Shown here in pieces: positions 1-9,245 of a stretch of 22,538 nucleotides of DNA. The notes beneath the pieces are model-generated. The model was not told the origin of the DNA. It was given only the letters and a program-made list of their open reading frames with translations, and made no database searches. Every line of letters begins with the position of its first letter. Position 1 is the first letter of the stretch. The position numbers and the translations under genes are program-made. The DNA comes from Priapulus caudatus (taxonomy: Eukaryota; Priapulida; Priapulimorpha; Priapulimorphida; Priapulidae), in the NCBI RefSeq assembly GCF_000485595.1, contig NW_014577742.1:101565-124102 (forward strand). The letters are read 5' to 3'.

Positions 1-470
1 CCACGCTGGCGATGTGAGGCATGCAGTCACACACCATCTCTCCCGTGAGAGGTGTCGCTCCTGATGAACAACGAGCCCGATATGAAACGATGATGTTGAT
101 CGTTGATCAGGGAGTGAAGGGTAGACCAGTTTATCATGTCCAGTTCGTTGTCCGCATGTTTTGCCACCGCTACGTGCGAATGCTACAGCCAGTGCCGGAT
201 CGAAGTACTGGTTTTTGATTTTCCTTGTTAGGTCAAAATACGGAATTGGTCGCCGCCATGCGTTACAACAGACAGTCTTTAGATGGCATGTTGGGAGTTT
301 GACTAGGCTCTCGCTCCTTCTAGGTTTATATTCTGATGTGCTCTGAAAAAGACAGCGATAAGTCAGCCGCGACACTCTGGAACGTAAATATTTCCAGTGT
401 TGTTAAAGCAGTCCCCATGACACACAGAACCGAAACAATGCGAGAATTCGTTACGCCAAGCGTACGGCAA
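1..470. other. unrecognised noncoding DNA
   Basis: Mixed-composition DNA. Short open frames exist on both strands but none shows a recognisable domain, splice-consistent partner or biased codon use. No repeat was identified. Confidence 0.4.
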
Positions 471-477
471 AACAATG

Positions 478-705
478 GGCGGCCAAGCGAGGGAGAGGGG
501 AAAGGAGGAAACCGAGAGAGAGGCCCGATGAGAGGAAGCGATGAGGTAGCAGCAAGAGAGGAAGTGAGGGAGCAAGCGAGAGAGCGCCAGCAAGAGGAAG
601 GAAGCCGCAGGGGGGCAGCAAGCATGGAGCAAGTGAAGCAGCGAGGAAGCTCGAGGGAAGCAGCAAACGAGCACGGGAAACGTGCGCACGCAGCGCCAGC
701 AAGAG
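478..705. repeat. purine-rich (GA-rich) degenerate low-complexity tract
   Basis: The plus strand is dominated by A and G, with recurring AGCAAG and GAGGAAG blocks of no fixed period. It opens long frames on both strands that encode only low-complexity peptide. It is followed by a GC-rich stretch with GCGCGCGCCC at about 715 and GGGCGCGCGC at about 750. Confidence 0.6.
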
Positions 706-1094
706 CAGGAGAGGCGCGCGCCCAGCCACCAGAGAGTCGAGGGCAGGGGGGCGCGCGCCCCGCCCTAACGCTACCCAATCAACAATGTCGCCCGCACGCG
801 CTGGAATCGATTCCGACACGCTTCACACTCTTTCCGCTCCAGAACTCTCCCCCCATTCCCGTCTCGCCTTCCCCTGTTCGATGATGATGTTGATGACTGA
901 CGACTGATAGAATACGATGTATATTTGAATGATGATGATCCCGAATCGATCGTCCGATGTACGGATCAGCCCGCGAGCTGAAGGCTTAACCAGTTTACTC
1001 ATCGCAAGTGTCTCCCCATGTTTGCCACCGCAGATGCCGCGTTCACTTGGCCCCGAGCATCTAATGCATTGCGCGAGGCCCCTCACACCCTTCA

Positions 1095-1209
1095 TACTAT
1101 TTTCTGATTTCACTCCACTCCCCCCCCCTCCCCCCTCCCTCCCCCTCCCCTCCCCCTCCTTCCTGTCCAGCCCAGCCCCCAACACCCCCAACCCTCGCCG
1201 CGCCCCCCC

Positions 1210-1243
<34 letters not shown>

Positions 1244-1345
1244 ACCCCCCCCCCACCACCCACCCCCCACCCCCCCACCCCCCCCCACCCCCCCCCCCCC
1301 CCCCCCCCCCTCCCCCCCCCCCCCCACCCCCACACCAACCACACC
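1095..1345. repeat. very long C-rich tract (G-rich on the minus strand)
   Basis: Nearly pure C interrupted by single A or T. The longest unbroken runs are about 33 C (1211-1243) and 23 C (1288-1310). The minus strand is therefore a set of very long G runs able to form G-quadruplexes. The proline- and glycine-only frames across it are not genes. Run lengths of this kind are unreliable in most sequencing. Confidence 0.85.
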
Positions 1346-1929
1346 CCCATCCCCTCCCCCCCATTCACTCCTGCATCGCCACACCTCCCAGCCCGACACA
1401 CTATCCGCCACTCTCTAATGATGGCCCCCAACGCCACTCCCCCCCCCCCCCCCCACATCCTCCTTAAATCGATCGGCACGCATACGCCACTCCACTCCTC
1501 AATCCCGATCGCCGCCCCCCACCCCACCTCCGTCCCCTCCCTCACCTTAATGCACCACGCCCCCCACCCCGCCCCCCACCCCCCACCCCGCAAACCTCAC
1601 GCCTACCTCACACTCGCACTCACGCACCCCCAACCACGACACTCCCAAACAAAATACCACTCCCCCTAGATGGCACACGCCCAATCACTCCATCATACTG
1701 ACTCGCGTGTTCACCCCACCCCCCCACCACCCGCACCTCCCAACACTACAAACTCTTACCGGATCACCACACCACATCCTCTCCTTCACTTGACTGGATA
1801 CGCACCACACATACCCCGCACATCCTCCTCCACATGACTGCGCCCAACAGCCTTAAATCATCCTATCCGATCCCGGCAAGTAAACTCCACCACCATCCAA
1901 TTGATTTGACTACCGCGACCACCCCCCAA
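1346..1929. other. C-rich, G-poor noncoding DNA
   Basis: The sequence continues the C bias of the neighbouring tract, with recurring CACCCC and CCCCAC words and few G. No unit length and no protein were found. Confidence 0.5.
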
Positions 1930-2195
1930 CCACCCACACATACCCAATGCGATACCCGCACGCCATTATCCATTATCATCAGCAACTCATAAAAGCTTAG
2001 TGTCAAACTAATGCAGCTTCCTTCATACCTACCCTAGTCCACCTGTTATACAAGGTAGCTGTTAATACATCAACGCGTTCATGCTCTCTATCTAGCAAGT
2101 GATGCGCCCTCTGCACCCCCAGGCCCTGCTGGCCTTCGATGGGTCATGACTAAGCAACTTCGGAGCATTTCAATCAAAAATTGCCTATAAACTAA
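1930..2195 (+). repeat. left arm of a long diverged inverted repeat
   Basis: Read forward, this matches the reverse complement of about 5820-6085. Shared landmarks in order are ACATACCCA, AAAGCTTAG, ATGCAGCTTCCT, CATACCTACCCTAG, TAGCTGTTAATACATCA, CATGCTCTCTATCTAGCA and GGAGCATTTCAAT. Differences are mostly small indels. It probably marks the ends of one transposable element or two opposed copies. Confidence 0.75.
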
Positions 2196-2440
2196 TATAG
2201 ACTATATAACACTCGTTCACAGTGTGGCGGGGCAAGCGTGGCCGTGGCGGTGTACATGTGTGTTGCAAACGCCGCAACCACATCTGCACGCGCATTTATC
2301 CAGCGAAATCTGTCGCACAAATCAATCAGCGCGAAAGAAGCTAGACACGAACATTAGCGCACCCTTCCCGGTCAAGCTAAACATAGCATTTCCCGTCCAT
2401 CCATCTATTTAGCATTATTCCCCTCTACTGCAAACGCCTC
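2196..2440. other. unrecognised noncoding DNA
   Basis: Ordinary-composition DNA inside the inverted-repeat block. A 62-codon open frame has no recognisable domain. Confidence 0.3.
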
Positions 2441-3640
2441 TCCAGTGCCTGCCATCGAACTACGTCACATCTACAATCATCACCGGTGCTGGAGATCCAC
2501 CAATCCTTCCGACTACCTCCGCTCGACCCTGCCACACCACCCCGGCCCAAGTTCTTACATTACAACCCACACACAATGTCGCTTCTTTATCTCACCTCCT
2601 CTGTTTCCTGCAACATCCGTCTTAACTCATTCTTACCCATCTGCTCTTCTCTCCGAACTCTCGCTTCTCGCCATTTGCATGTCATTCCTCCTCCAACCCT
2701 GCGAGCACTCCGCTTGTCAACCAAGCCCAGCTTCTAACCAACCTTACAATGTCCTCGGCACGAAAGGCAGGCCAATACACCACGGTAATATTTTGCCGCA
2801 AAGACATCCACGACACCCGCAACTTTAACGTGCGGCTACACGATATACCTCTTCTCACTTCGCGCCTTTGTGTATACGCACGCATCTCCGCTCTCTCCTT
2901 TTTCACCTCCATTTCCAACATCCACGTCTTCATCATCCTCATATAACCATCGTTCATCTCTAATTACGCAACTCTCCTCGCGCCACCCCTATTACCCGCG
3001 ACGCCGTCCTTCACCTCGCCTGATCTTTAATGCCGCCTTTTTCCACAATCCTCTCACCTTCACTGCTCCCTCCACTGCTTGAAAAAGCCTCCATCTTGTC
3101 ACTTGCACTGCAACCCACCACACACTGCCTCTCCCGTATCTCGCCCTCAATTCCAAACCTGTGCTTCCTTCCGCACCCCAGAATCCTTCACCATCTGCTC
3201 CATCCCCCGCCCCCCACGCCTATCCCCATGATCCGATGCTAACCACACAGCCCTGCATCCACTCAACGCACCTACTTCACACCTCCCAATATACCCTCAC
3301 CCCCCCCCCGCTTATACACAAAGAATTCGACAACATACTCCTCTCGTCTCCACACACACACTATACCACACACGCCTGTCTCGCATCCGGTTTGTTTAAC
3401 CATCGAAACCGCACCTAACCGCGTCTTCCACGCCACTCCCCCCCCATACATCACAACATCACGCTCAACCAGGCCCGCCTCACCTCCCCGTAAGCGGAAT
3501 ACGCACTCCACGCCCTGCCCAGTTGCCCCCACCCATCCTGCCTCACGCATCCTGGATCACACATTCACCCCATGCACTCAAGCTTTGGCATGCCCACCTA
3601 GTACTCCAGGCGTAAGCGACTATAGGCTAGATGTAGTACC
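2441..3640. other. pyrimidine-rich, G-poor noncoding DNA
   Basis: The plus strand is rich in C and T with clear G depletion over more than 1 kb. Many short overlapping open frames arise from this composition; none has a domain, signal peptide or plausible splice partner. No clean tandem period was seen. Confidence 0.5.
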
Positions 3641-3779
3641 TGGTGCCGTCAAAAGCATAAGGTTAGTGATAGGCAGCTAAAGCCGCTGTCTTTTGATCAG
3701 TTATACAACGCAGGACAAATACGATTAGTCGCCTGCCAATCCAAAAAAAACATGACACTCTGACTGGCGAACGCTGTGT

Positions 3780-4262
3780 GTTGCTGTTTTCGTACCTGCG
3801 CCTATCGCTTGCTCGCGCCCTTGCGTAACGTGTTCGTTTGAGCGGAACCGTCACGCGCCCTTTTTGCTTGCCGTTTCATGTGCGTTTTGTTGCGTGCCGT
3901 GCGTCGCGCCGCGCCCGCGCACGTGTTGTGTTTTTCGTCGGTACGCTGCGTTCGCGTCGTGCGTCGGCCCTTCCCCCGTCCGAACAGACGAGAGCAAGAA
4001 GAGGCCTTACGAAATGCACAGTGCTACGACATTCTGCAAGATTCCGTAGCACGCGATATTTTCCGCAGCGAAGAATTGCATAATATTACTAGTATAGGGA
4101 ATATTTAGAGATACCTCGAGATCATAAGCAACAACTATTTGTGTGTTGTGTGTGGTGTGTGGGTGGTGTCGTGCGTGCCCGTTTGCGTCGCGCTCGCCCG
4201 GTGAGTTCGCGTGCCGTGCGTGCCGTGCGCTGCGTGCGTGCCCGCGCGTGCCCACAGGCACC
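3780..4262. other. CpG-rich patches
   Basis: Two patches (about 3800-3990 and 4150-4262) are dense in CG dinucleotides, with recurring GCGTGCC, GTGCCGTGCG and GCGTCGCGC words. They are separated by AT-richer DNA. They could be decayed tandem repeats or a promoter-type CpG island. No gene start is visible next to them. Confidence 0.4.
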
Positions 4263-4310
4263 TTGACCACCCTTCTCAACCTAAAAAATCACCATCGCCT
4301 CAACACTAAC

Positions 4311-4525
4311 ATACGAAATCTTATTACTACCCAACAATTTTAATGCTTCGTATACTCCTCCTTTCACCTACCTTATCGCCGACCAGTTTCCTGTACATTC
4401 CGTCCAACATGCCCTCATTTGCACACATACCCGCTTCGCCGGCCGCCATCCCTCTCACCGCGGCCCCGCTCGCCCTGCTCTTGCACACTACACTTATATA
4501 TATACTATTTATATATATTTATACC
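4311..4525 (+). repeat. direct repeat, copy A
   Basis: Diverged from copy B at about 5655-5830 in the same orientation. Shared landmarks are TACGAAATCT, TTACTACC, TTAATG, TTTCCTG, a TTTGCA/CACAC segment and TATATATTTAT at the end. Copy A has extra GC-rich sequence in the middle. It is noncoding. Confidence 0.6.
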
Positions 4526-4554
4526 CTCTCATCATCACTACATCACTCACCCCT

Positions 4555-4690
4555 CACTCACCCACGCACGCACGCACGTACACACACACACACGCGCGCG
4601 CGCGCGCGCACGCACGCACGCACAAACGCACGTGCACGTTCCCTCAAACACGTACGCAAACGCACAAGCATACGCATACGGAAACACACA
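4555..4690. repeat. CACG/CA/CG microsatellite
   Basis: CACG tetranucleotides grade into CA and then a pure CG run (about 4594-4609), then CACG and degenerate CAAACG. Alternating pyrimidine-purine throughout, so capable of Z-DNA. Confidence 0.9.
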
Positions 4691-4699
4691 CACACTTCC

Positions 4700-5600
4700 C
4701 CATCAATTCATGTTTTTTTGATTCAGCACTATCTATTTTCCTCTTTATAACTAATCCAAAAACAGCTTACTGCTATCACTACCTTTGCTTCTACCACAGG
4801 TAACTACCAGCTACCTATAGTCGACTACCTTGAGTACTAGGTGGTGCCAACTAGTCATGGGAATTTATCCAGAGCTGGCACATTGGGCAACGGCAGCTAC
4901 TGTATTCCCTTACGGATTACAGTCCTGTTACGGATTTATATGGAAGTACGAACGCTATTCTTTCGCATACAACCGACAACACGTTTCGTATATTTACAAA
5001 ATTTCTACAATTTTTAAAACAGGTATATAGTAATAAATCTATAGTAATCACGTGTTACATCGATCATGATACGTCATGACAATTAAGATTCTGCGAAAAC
5101 ACAATTTGTAATACATACGAGACATTTTGGTGGGGTGTCCATCAAGTACAAATGACTTTTTTCAACAGCTGAACATGAAGGTGAAATTGGAAAGCCATAA
5201 ATATCACAGGAAACGCTCGCGAGTATAGTGCTCGGAGGAATTGCTTAATTATAATAACATTAATCATAATGATCAACTATTTGAAACTGATAAAGGTAAA
5301 CGAAATGCTCGTATACACAAGCGCAATGAAAATATATCGTCTACCACTTACATTCAGTTTCTATCTTTGCAAAAATATTAACTTTATGCCTGCCTTTTTC
5401 GTCAAACAAGTTGGCTTAAAACTGGAGCGTGATTACCAACAGAGTGCTCCAGGTGAAATACATCAAGCGAACGAATTCGCGAAACAGAATGGTAAATATT
5501 AAACATTTCAACAAGAGTGAATAAAAACACATTTGTTTTTAATAACTCCCGATTTCATCACGAATCTAATATTGGATCATCTTCAACACCGGATGAATTA
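4700..5600. other. AT-rich noncoding DNA
   Basis: Open frames at 4830-5030 and 5269-5502 on the plus strand have no recognisable domain, and the region lacks splice-supported exons. Nothing further was identified. Confidence 0.3.
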
Positions 5601-5604
5601 ATGT

Positions 5605-5878
5605 ACGTATTCATGACAGGCACTTGGAGCGTTTCAATAAAATATAATGCTAAATAAATACGAAATCTATTTACTACCAAAGTCTTAATGTTTCTCTACT
5701 CTCTTTCGCCTATTATTGTCGACAATTTCCTGATAATGCCGTGCAAATGCTCCTTTGCAACACACATGTACACTGCACGCACGCTGCCGCACACTGACAC
5801 ATATATATAGTCTTATATATATTTATTTAGCATTATATTTTATTGAAATGCTCCAAGTGCCTGTGGTATTCATGACCC
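5605..5878. repeat. small foldback: two inverted arms around direct-repeat copy B
   Basis: The arm at about 5605-5658 (GGCACTTGGAGCGTTTCAAT, then ATAATGCTAAATAAATA) is repeated in reverse complement at about 5815-5878. Copy B of the direct repeat lies between them. The right arm belongs to the right inverted-repeat arm of the larger block, so this is a third copy of the same terminal sequence. Confidence 0.7.
5655..5830 (+). repeat. direct repeat, copy B
   Basis: The same diverged sequence as copy A near 4311, here joined directly to the foldback arms. No coding potential was seen. Confidence 0.6.
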
Positions 5879-6085
5879 CATCTAACACAGCAGCCTGGTG
5901 ACAGAGGGCGCCATCACTGCTAGATAGAGAGCATGACGGGTGATGTATTAACAGCTACCTGATACAGGTGGGACTAGGGTAGGTATGAGGAAGCTGCATT
6001 GTTGACAACTAAGCTTTAGAGCTGCTTGATAATAATGTAGCTGCGGTATCGATGGGTATGTTGTGCCATCATTAATGATGGGGAT
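5820..6085 (-). repeat. right arm of the long inverted repeat
   Basis: Its reverse complement matches 1930-2195. It runs straight into the first units of the 26-bp minisatellite. Confidence 0.75.
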
Positions 6086-7518
6086 GCTGGGCCATCATCA
6101 ATGATGGGGATGCTGGGCCATCATTAATGATGGGGATGCTGGGCCATCATCAATGATGGGGATGCTGGGCCATCATTCATTATGTTTGATGCTGTAGTCA
6201 CCAATAATAGATAGGGATTCGTGGGACCATCAGTAATTAATGTTGAGATGCTGTACCACACCATCAATGATAGGGAGGATGCCTAACGAGACGAGCGAAT
6301 CATTAATTAGTGCTTGATATAGCTGGTAAGGATACCAGTCAATGATAGCTATCGCCTGGGAGCCATCATTAATGACGCAGAGCCAATTGCTGCATCAGCA
6401 TTAATTATGGTTGACTCGCGTGCTGCTAACACCATCGAATAGATAAGGGATGAGGAGCTAGGGCGCATCATTGCAATGAAGACAAATGCTGTGGGACTCG
6501 ATCCATTGAATTATTGATGGAGACCTGCTGTAAGCACCAGTCCAATCGAATAAAGAGCGCGGACCACGGAATGCCTGGGGCCTATCATTAATTGATGTTA
6601 CATGACTGAGAGTACAGCACGATCAATTGATAGTGAGGCGGGGCCATCATTAATATACGACAATTGCTGGTCTATCATTAGATTATATGCTTGGATGCTG
6701 TAGACACCATCATGATAAGTGATCTGGGGCCATCATCCTATATGGTAAATCAATGACTGGGCGGCCGATTCCATAATTAAGTGTGATAGCTCGTATGGAA
6801 CACCATCAATGAATAGGTGGATGCTGGGACCATCCATTAATTATGTTGATGGCTGGTAAACACCATCAAGTTAGATAGTAAGCTGGGCCCCCACCTTCAT
6901 TACCATGAAGACAACTGCCGGGCATCATTAATATATTGTTATGCCGTAACCACCAATCAAGTGATAAGTGATGCTGGGCCATCATTTTAATGGAAGACAA
7001 TCTGCCGGCAGTTACATTAGATTAGTATTGTGCGGCTGTAGGACAATCAAATGATGTGATGATCCCGCTCTGGACCATCATTCACATGAAGACAATGCGG
7101 TTGGCCATCATTAATGGTATGTTGATGCTGTAACAACCATCAAAATGGATAGTGAATGTAGGGTCCATCAATTAAATCGAAGTACAAACTGCTGGGCGCC
7201 ATCATTGAATAATATGTTGAATGCTGTATCATACACATTCAATTGATAGATGGATCAGCTACGGCGACCATCATTAATGAAAACAAGTGCTGGGGCCCAT
7301 CATTAAAGTGTGCTTAGATAGCACTGGTAACACCAATCATGATGAGTGGATGCTGAGGCCATCGATTAATGAGACAAAGGATTGCATGGGCCACTCTCAT
7401 GTAATTATGCTGAGCGTAACACCAATAATGGATAGGGATGCCTGAGGCCCAGACAATTAATATGTTGATGCTGGATAACAGACCATCAAATGATAGATGA
7501 TTGCTGGGGCCACATCAC
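6050..7518 (+). repeat. 26-bp minisatellite with palindromic core and ~77-bp higher-order unit
   Basis: From about 6065 four to five near-perfect 26-bp units occur, each with CCATCATTAATGATGG or its one-base variant, followed by GGATGCTGGG. The 16-base core is a perfect palindrome. After about 6180 the array continues, diverged and indel-rich, as a repeating trio: a GATGCTGTAACACCATCAATG type, a GATGCTGGGCCATCATTAATG/AAGACAA type and a TGCTGGGCCATCATTAATATGTT type, about 77 bp together. It ends about 125 bp beyond the ERMP1 stop. Confidence 0.9.
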
Positions 7519-7643
7519 TACCGACAAAGACATCGCTGGATGTGTACAAGACTATACACTCCGACCTAGATAAAAAACAAAGAACTATAAGTCGCCACGA
7601 GACGGACACAGGCGAAGAATTAATGATCCCAAATCTTGCCTTC

Positions 7644-7851
7644 TCAGAACACATAGTGGTAGTAGCTGGCACTCCATCCCACGGGATAACTCCAGTCCAT
7701 TCGCATCTGTGACAGGTAGTGACGTAGCTCGCGTGACAGCCGATCAAGGACCGGTCACGTAAGGTTAATGGCCCGCGAACAGAGGCAAATGGTCCGCACA
7801 GAGTAATTACCTAGAGGCACGGGCGCTATCTGATGTGAATCCCTCTGCAAC
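7644..7851 (-). CDS. ERMP1: probable terminal ERMP1 exon, reading frame interrupted once
   Basis: An open frame closed by a TGA at 7646..7644 reads [20 protein letters not shown] followed by [11 protein letters not shown] and the stop. This resembles the human ERMP1 C-terminus (DW..P..W...Y..FVF). Upstream the frame meets a TGA at 7757..7755. The phase-0 frame expected from the preceding exon continues instead from a possible acceptor at 7810 ([18 protein letters not shown]) and ends one frame away from the C-terminal segment. A stronger acceptor at 7851 (TTTGTTTCAG) also exists. One inserted or deleted base near 7740-7757 would link the two pieces; the true start is undecided. The C-terminal 25 residues are the reliable part. 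What lies beyond (7519-7643) is 3' untranslated or intergenic DNA. Confidence 0.5.
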
Positions 7852-9213
7852 CTGAAACAAATAAACAGCACCTTCCATCACCTGCTCTACGAACACAGGA
7901 AAGACATCACGTGACAATCAATGATGAGACATATTAATGTTTAACAAAACATGGCATGGCAAGAGGTGACATAATGAACATAGCAGGGCATGTCAGAACA
8001 GGGCATACATGAGGGTCATGGCATGAGCAGATGAGCTGACACTAGCGTGTGACCGCGATGATGGTAAATTATAGCTGAATACGTATGTCATGAAGTAGGA
8101 CGTAAAACTGGCTTACAACGTTTTTATGACTGTGTTACAGCTGGTTAGGCGCCTTAGGTGAGATCTCACATCATCCATTGAGTGTCACCAATCGAAATTT
8201 ATGTCGACTAAAATAGTATAGGTGCTACACGAGGACACGGATAGAAAGATACTTCCCTAGATCATATATAGATACACACCAGGGGTTAATAATGACAATA
8301 ATTTTTGTAATGACAATAATAATTTGTCATTATTAACCCCTGATACACACTGAACTTGATTCGCTACTCTGTACCTTGAGATCAATAGTGAAATACCAGG
8401 ATCCAGGGTCCTCCCCGTGTGAATAGAAGACAAAGAACACCTCTCTTTCTCCCCACTTCATGTCCACTGGCTCAGGGATGCCGTCGCCCAGCGACCACGT
8501 CACCAAGGTTACCTCCATCTGTGGCGACATGGTCACTATCATGTGATCAGGACCTAAAAGTGGGAGGAAAATCGTTCGTAGACTCAGTTTCCGAAATGGG
8601 TGCCTTCGTTTGTTCATCCAGATGACGAGTGTCATGTTGTCCAGATGACAATGTTGGTAATTGCTAGGACCTGCTAGCTATCACCGTCACGCGATGTCCT
8701 GCAGTATGAAAATCGATTTGATTCTATTTGATTTTTTTAATTAATAATTATAATTTGTCATTATAGTACTGCATTAGTTTTAAAACTGCTTTATGCCCTA
8801 CGACAGTAATGTAGTTCCAGATTTAGACATTTTTTTCTTAAATTTTGATAAGGTATTACCTTTTACTTCGAAGGCAAGTCGCTGAATGTTGCCTGGTAGA
8901 GATGTGCGGGACACCAGCCTGGGATTTACATGTATGGACACATGAGGTCCGACATCAGTGGCTAGGTAGTGTGTGTCCCTGCAGGTAACAATCAACGATC
9001 GTTACATAAAAATGCTGCACGTGCTGTCAGTATGACAAAGCCCATACCATTAAGCACCAACGAAAATTAGTCGCTTACATTTATGGCAGTATCTATACTG
9101 AAATTGTACAATGCCATTTTAATTATCCATTACAAAGTGCTAAACGCTCATTATGTGGGATATATACACACACACGCATGCACGCACGCAACACACACAC
9201 CCACACGCACGCA

Positions 9214-9245
<32 letters not shown>

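Noticed and set aside
336-884. 182-codon plus-strand open frame
   Set aside because: Composition-driven by the purine-rich tract; open frames exist on the other strand too and no domain or splice support was found.
823-1669. Long open frames on both strands (glycine-rich and proline-rich)
   Set aside because: They only translate the C-rich tract; no domain, and their length depends on unreliable homopolymers.
4343-4750. 135-codon plus-strand open frame rich in Thr, His, Ala and Arg
   Set aside because: Most of it is translated CACG microsatellite.
6050-7518. CRISPR-like array
   Set aside because: Palindromic units are directly adjacent without unique spacers, no Cas genes, and the context is eukaryotic; it is a minisatellite.
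7497-7712. 71-codon plus-strand open frame beside the minisatellite
   Set aside because: It overlaps the ERMP1 terminal exon on the opposite strand and has no recognisable domain; likely a shadow.
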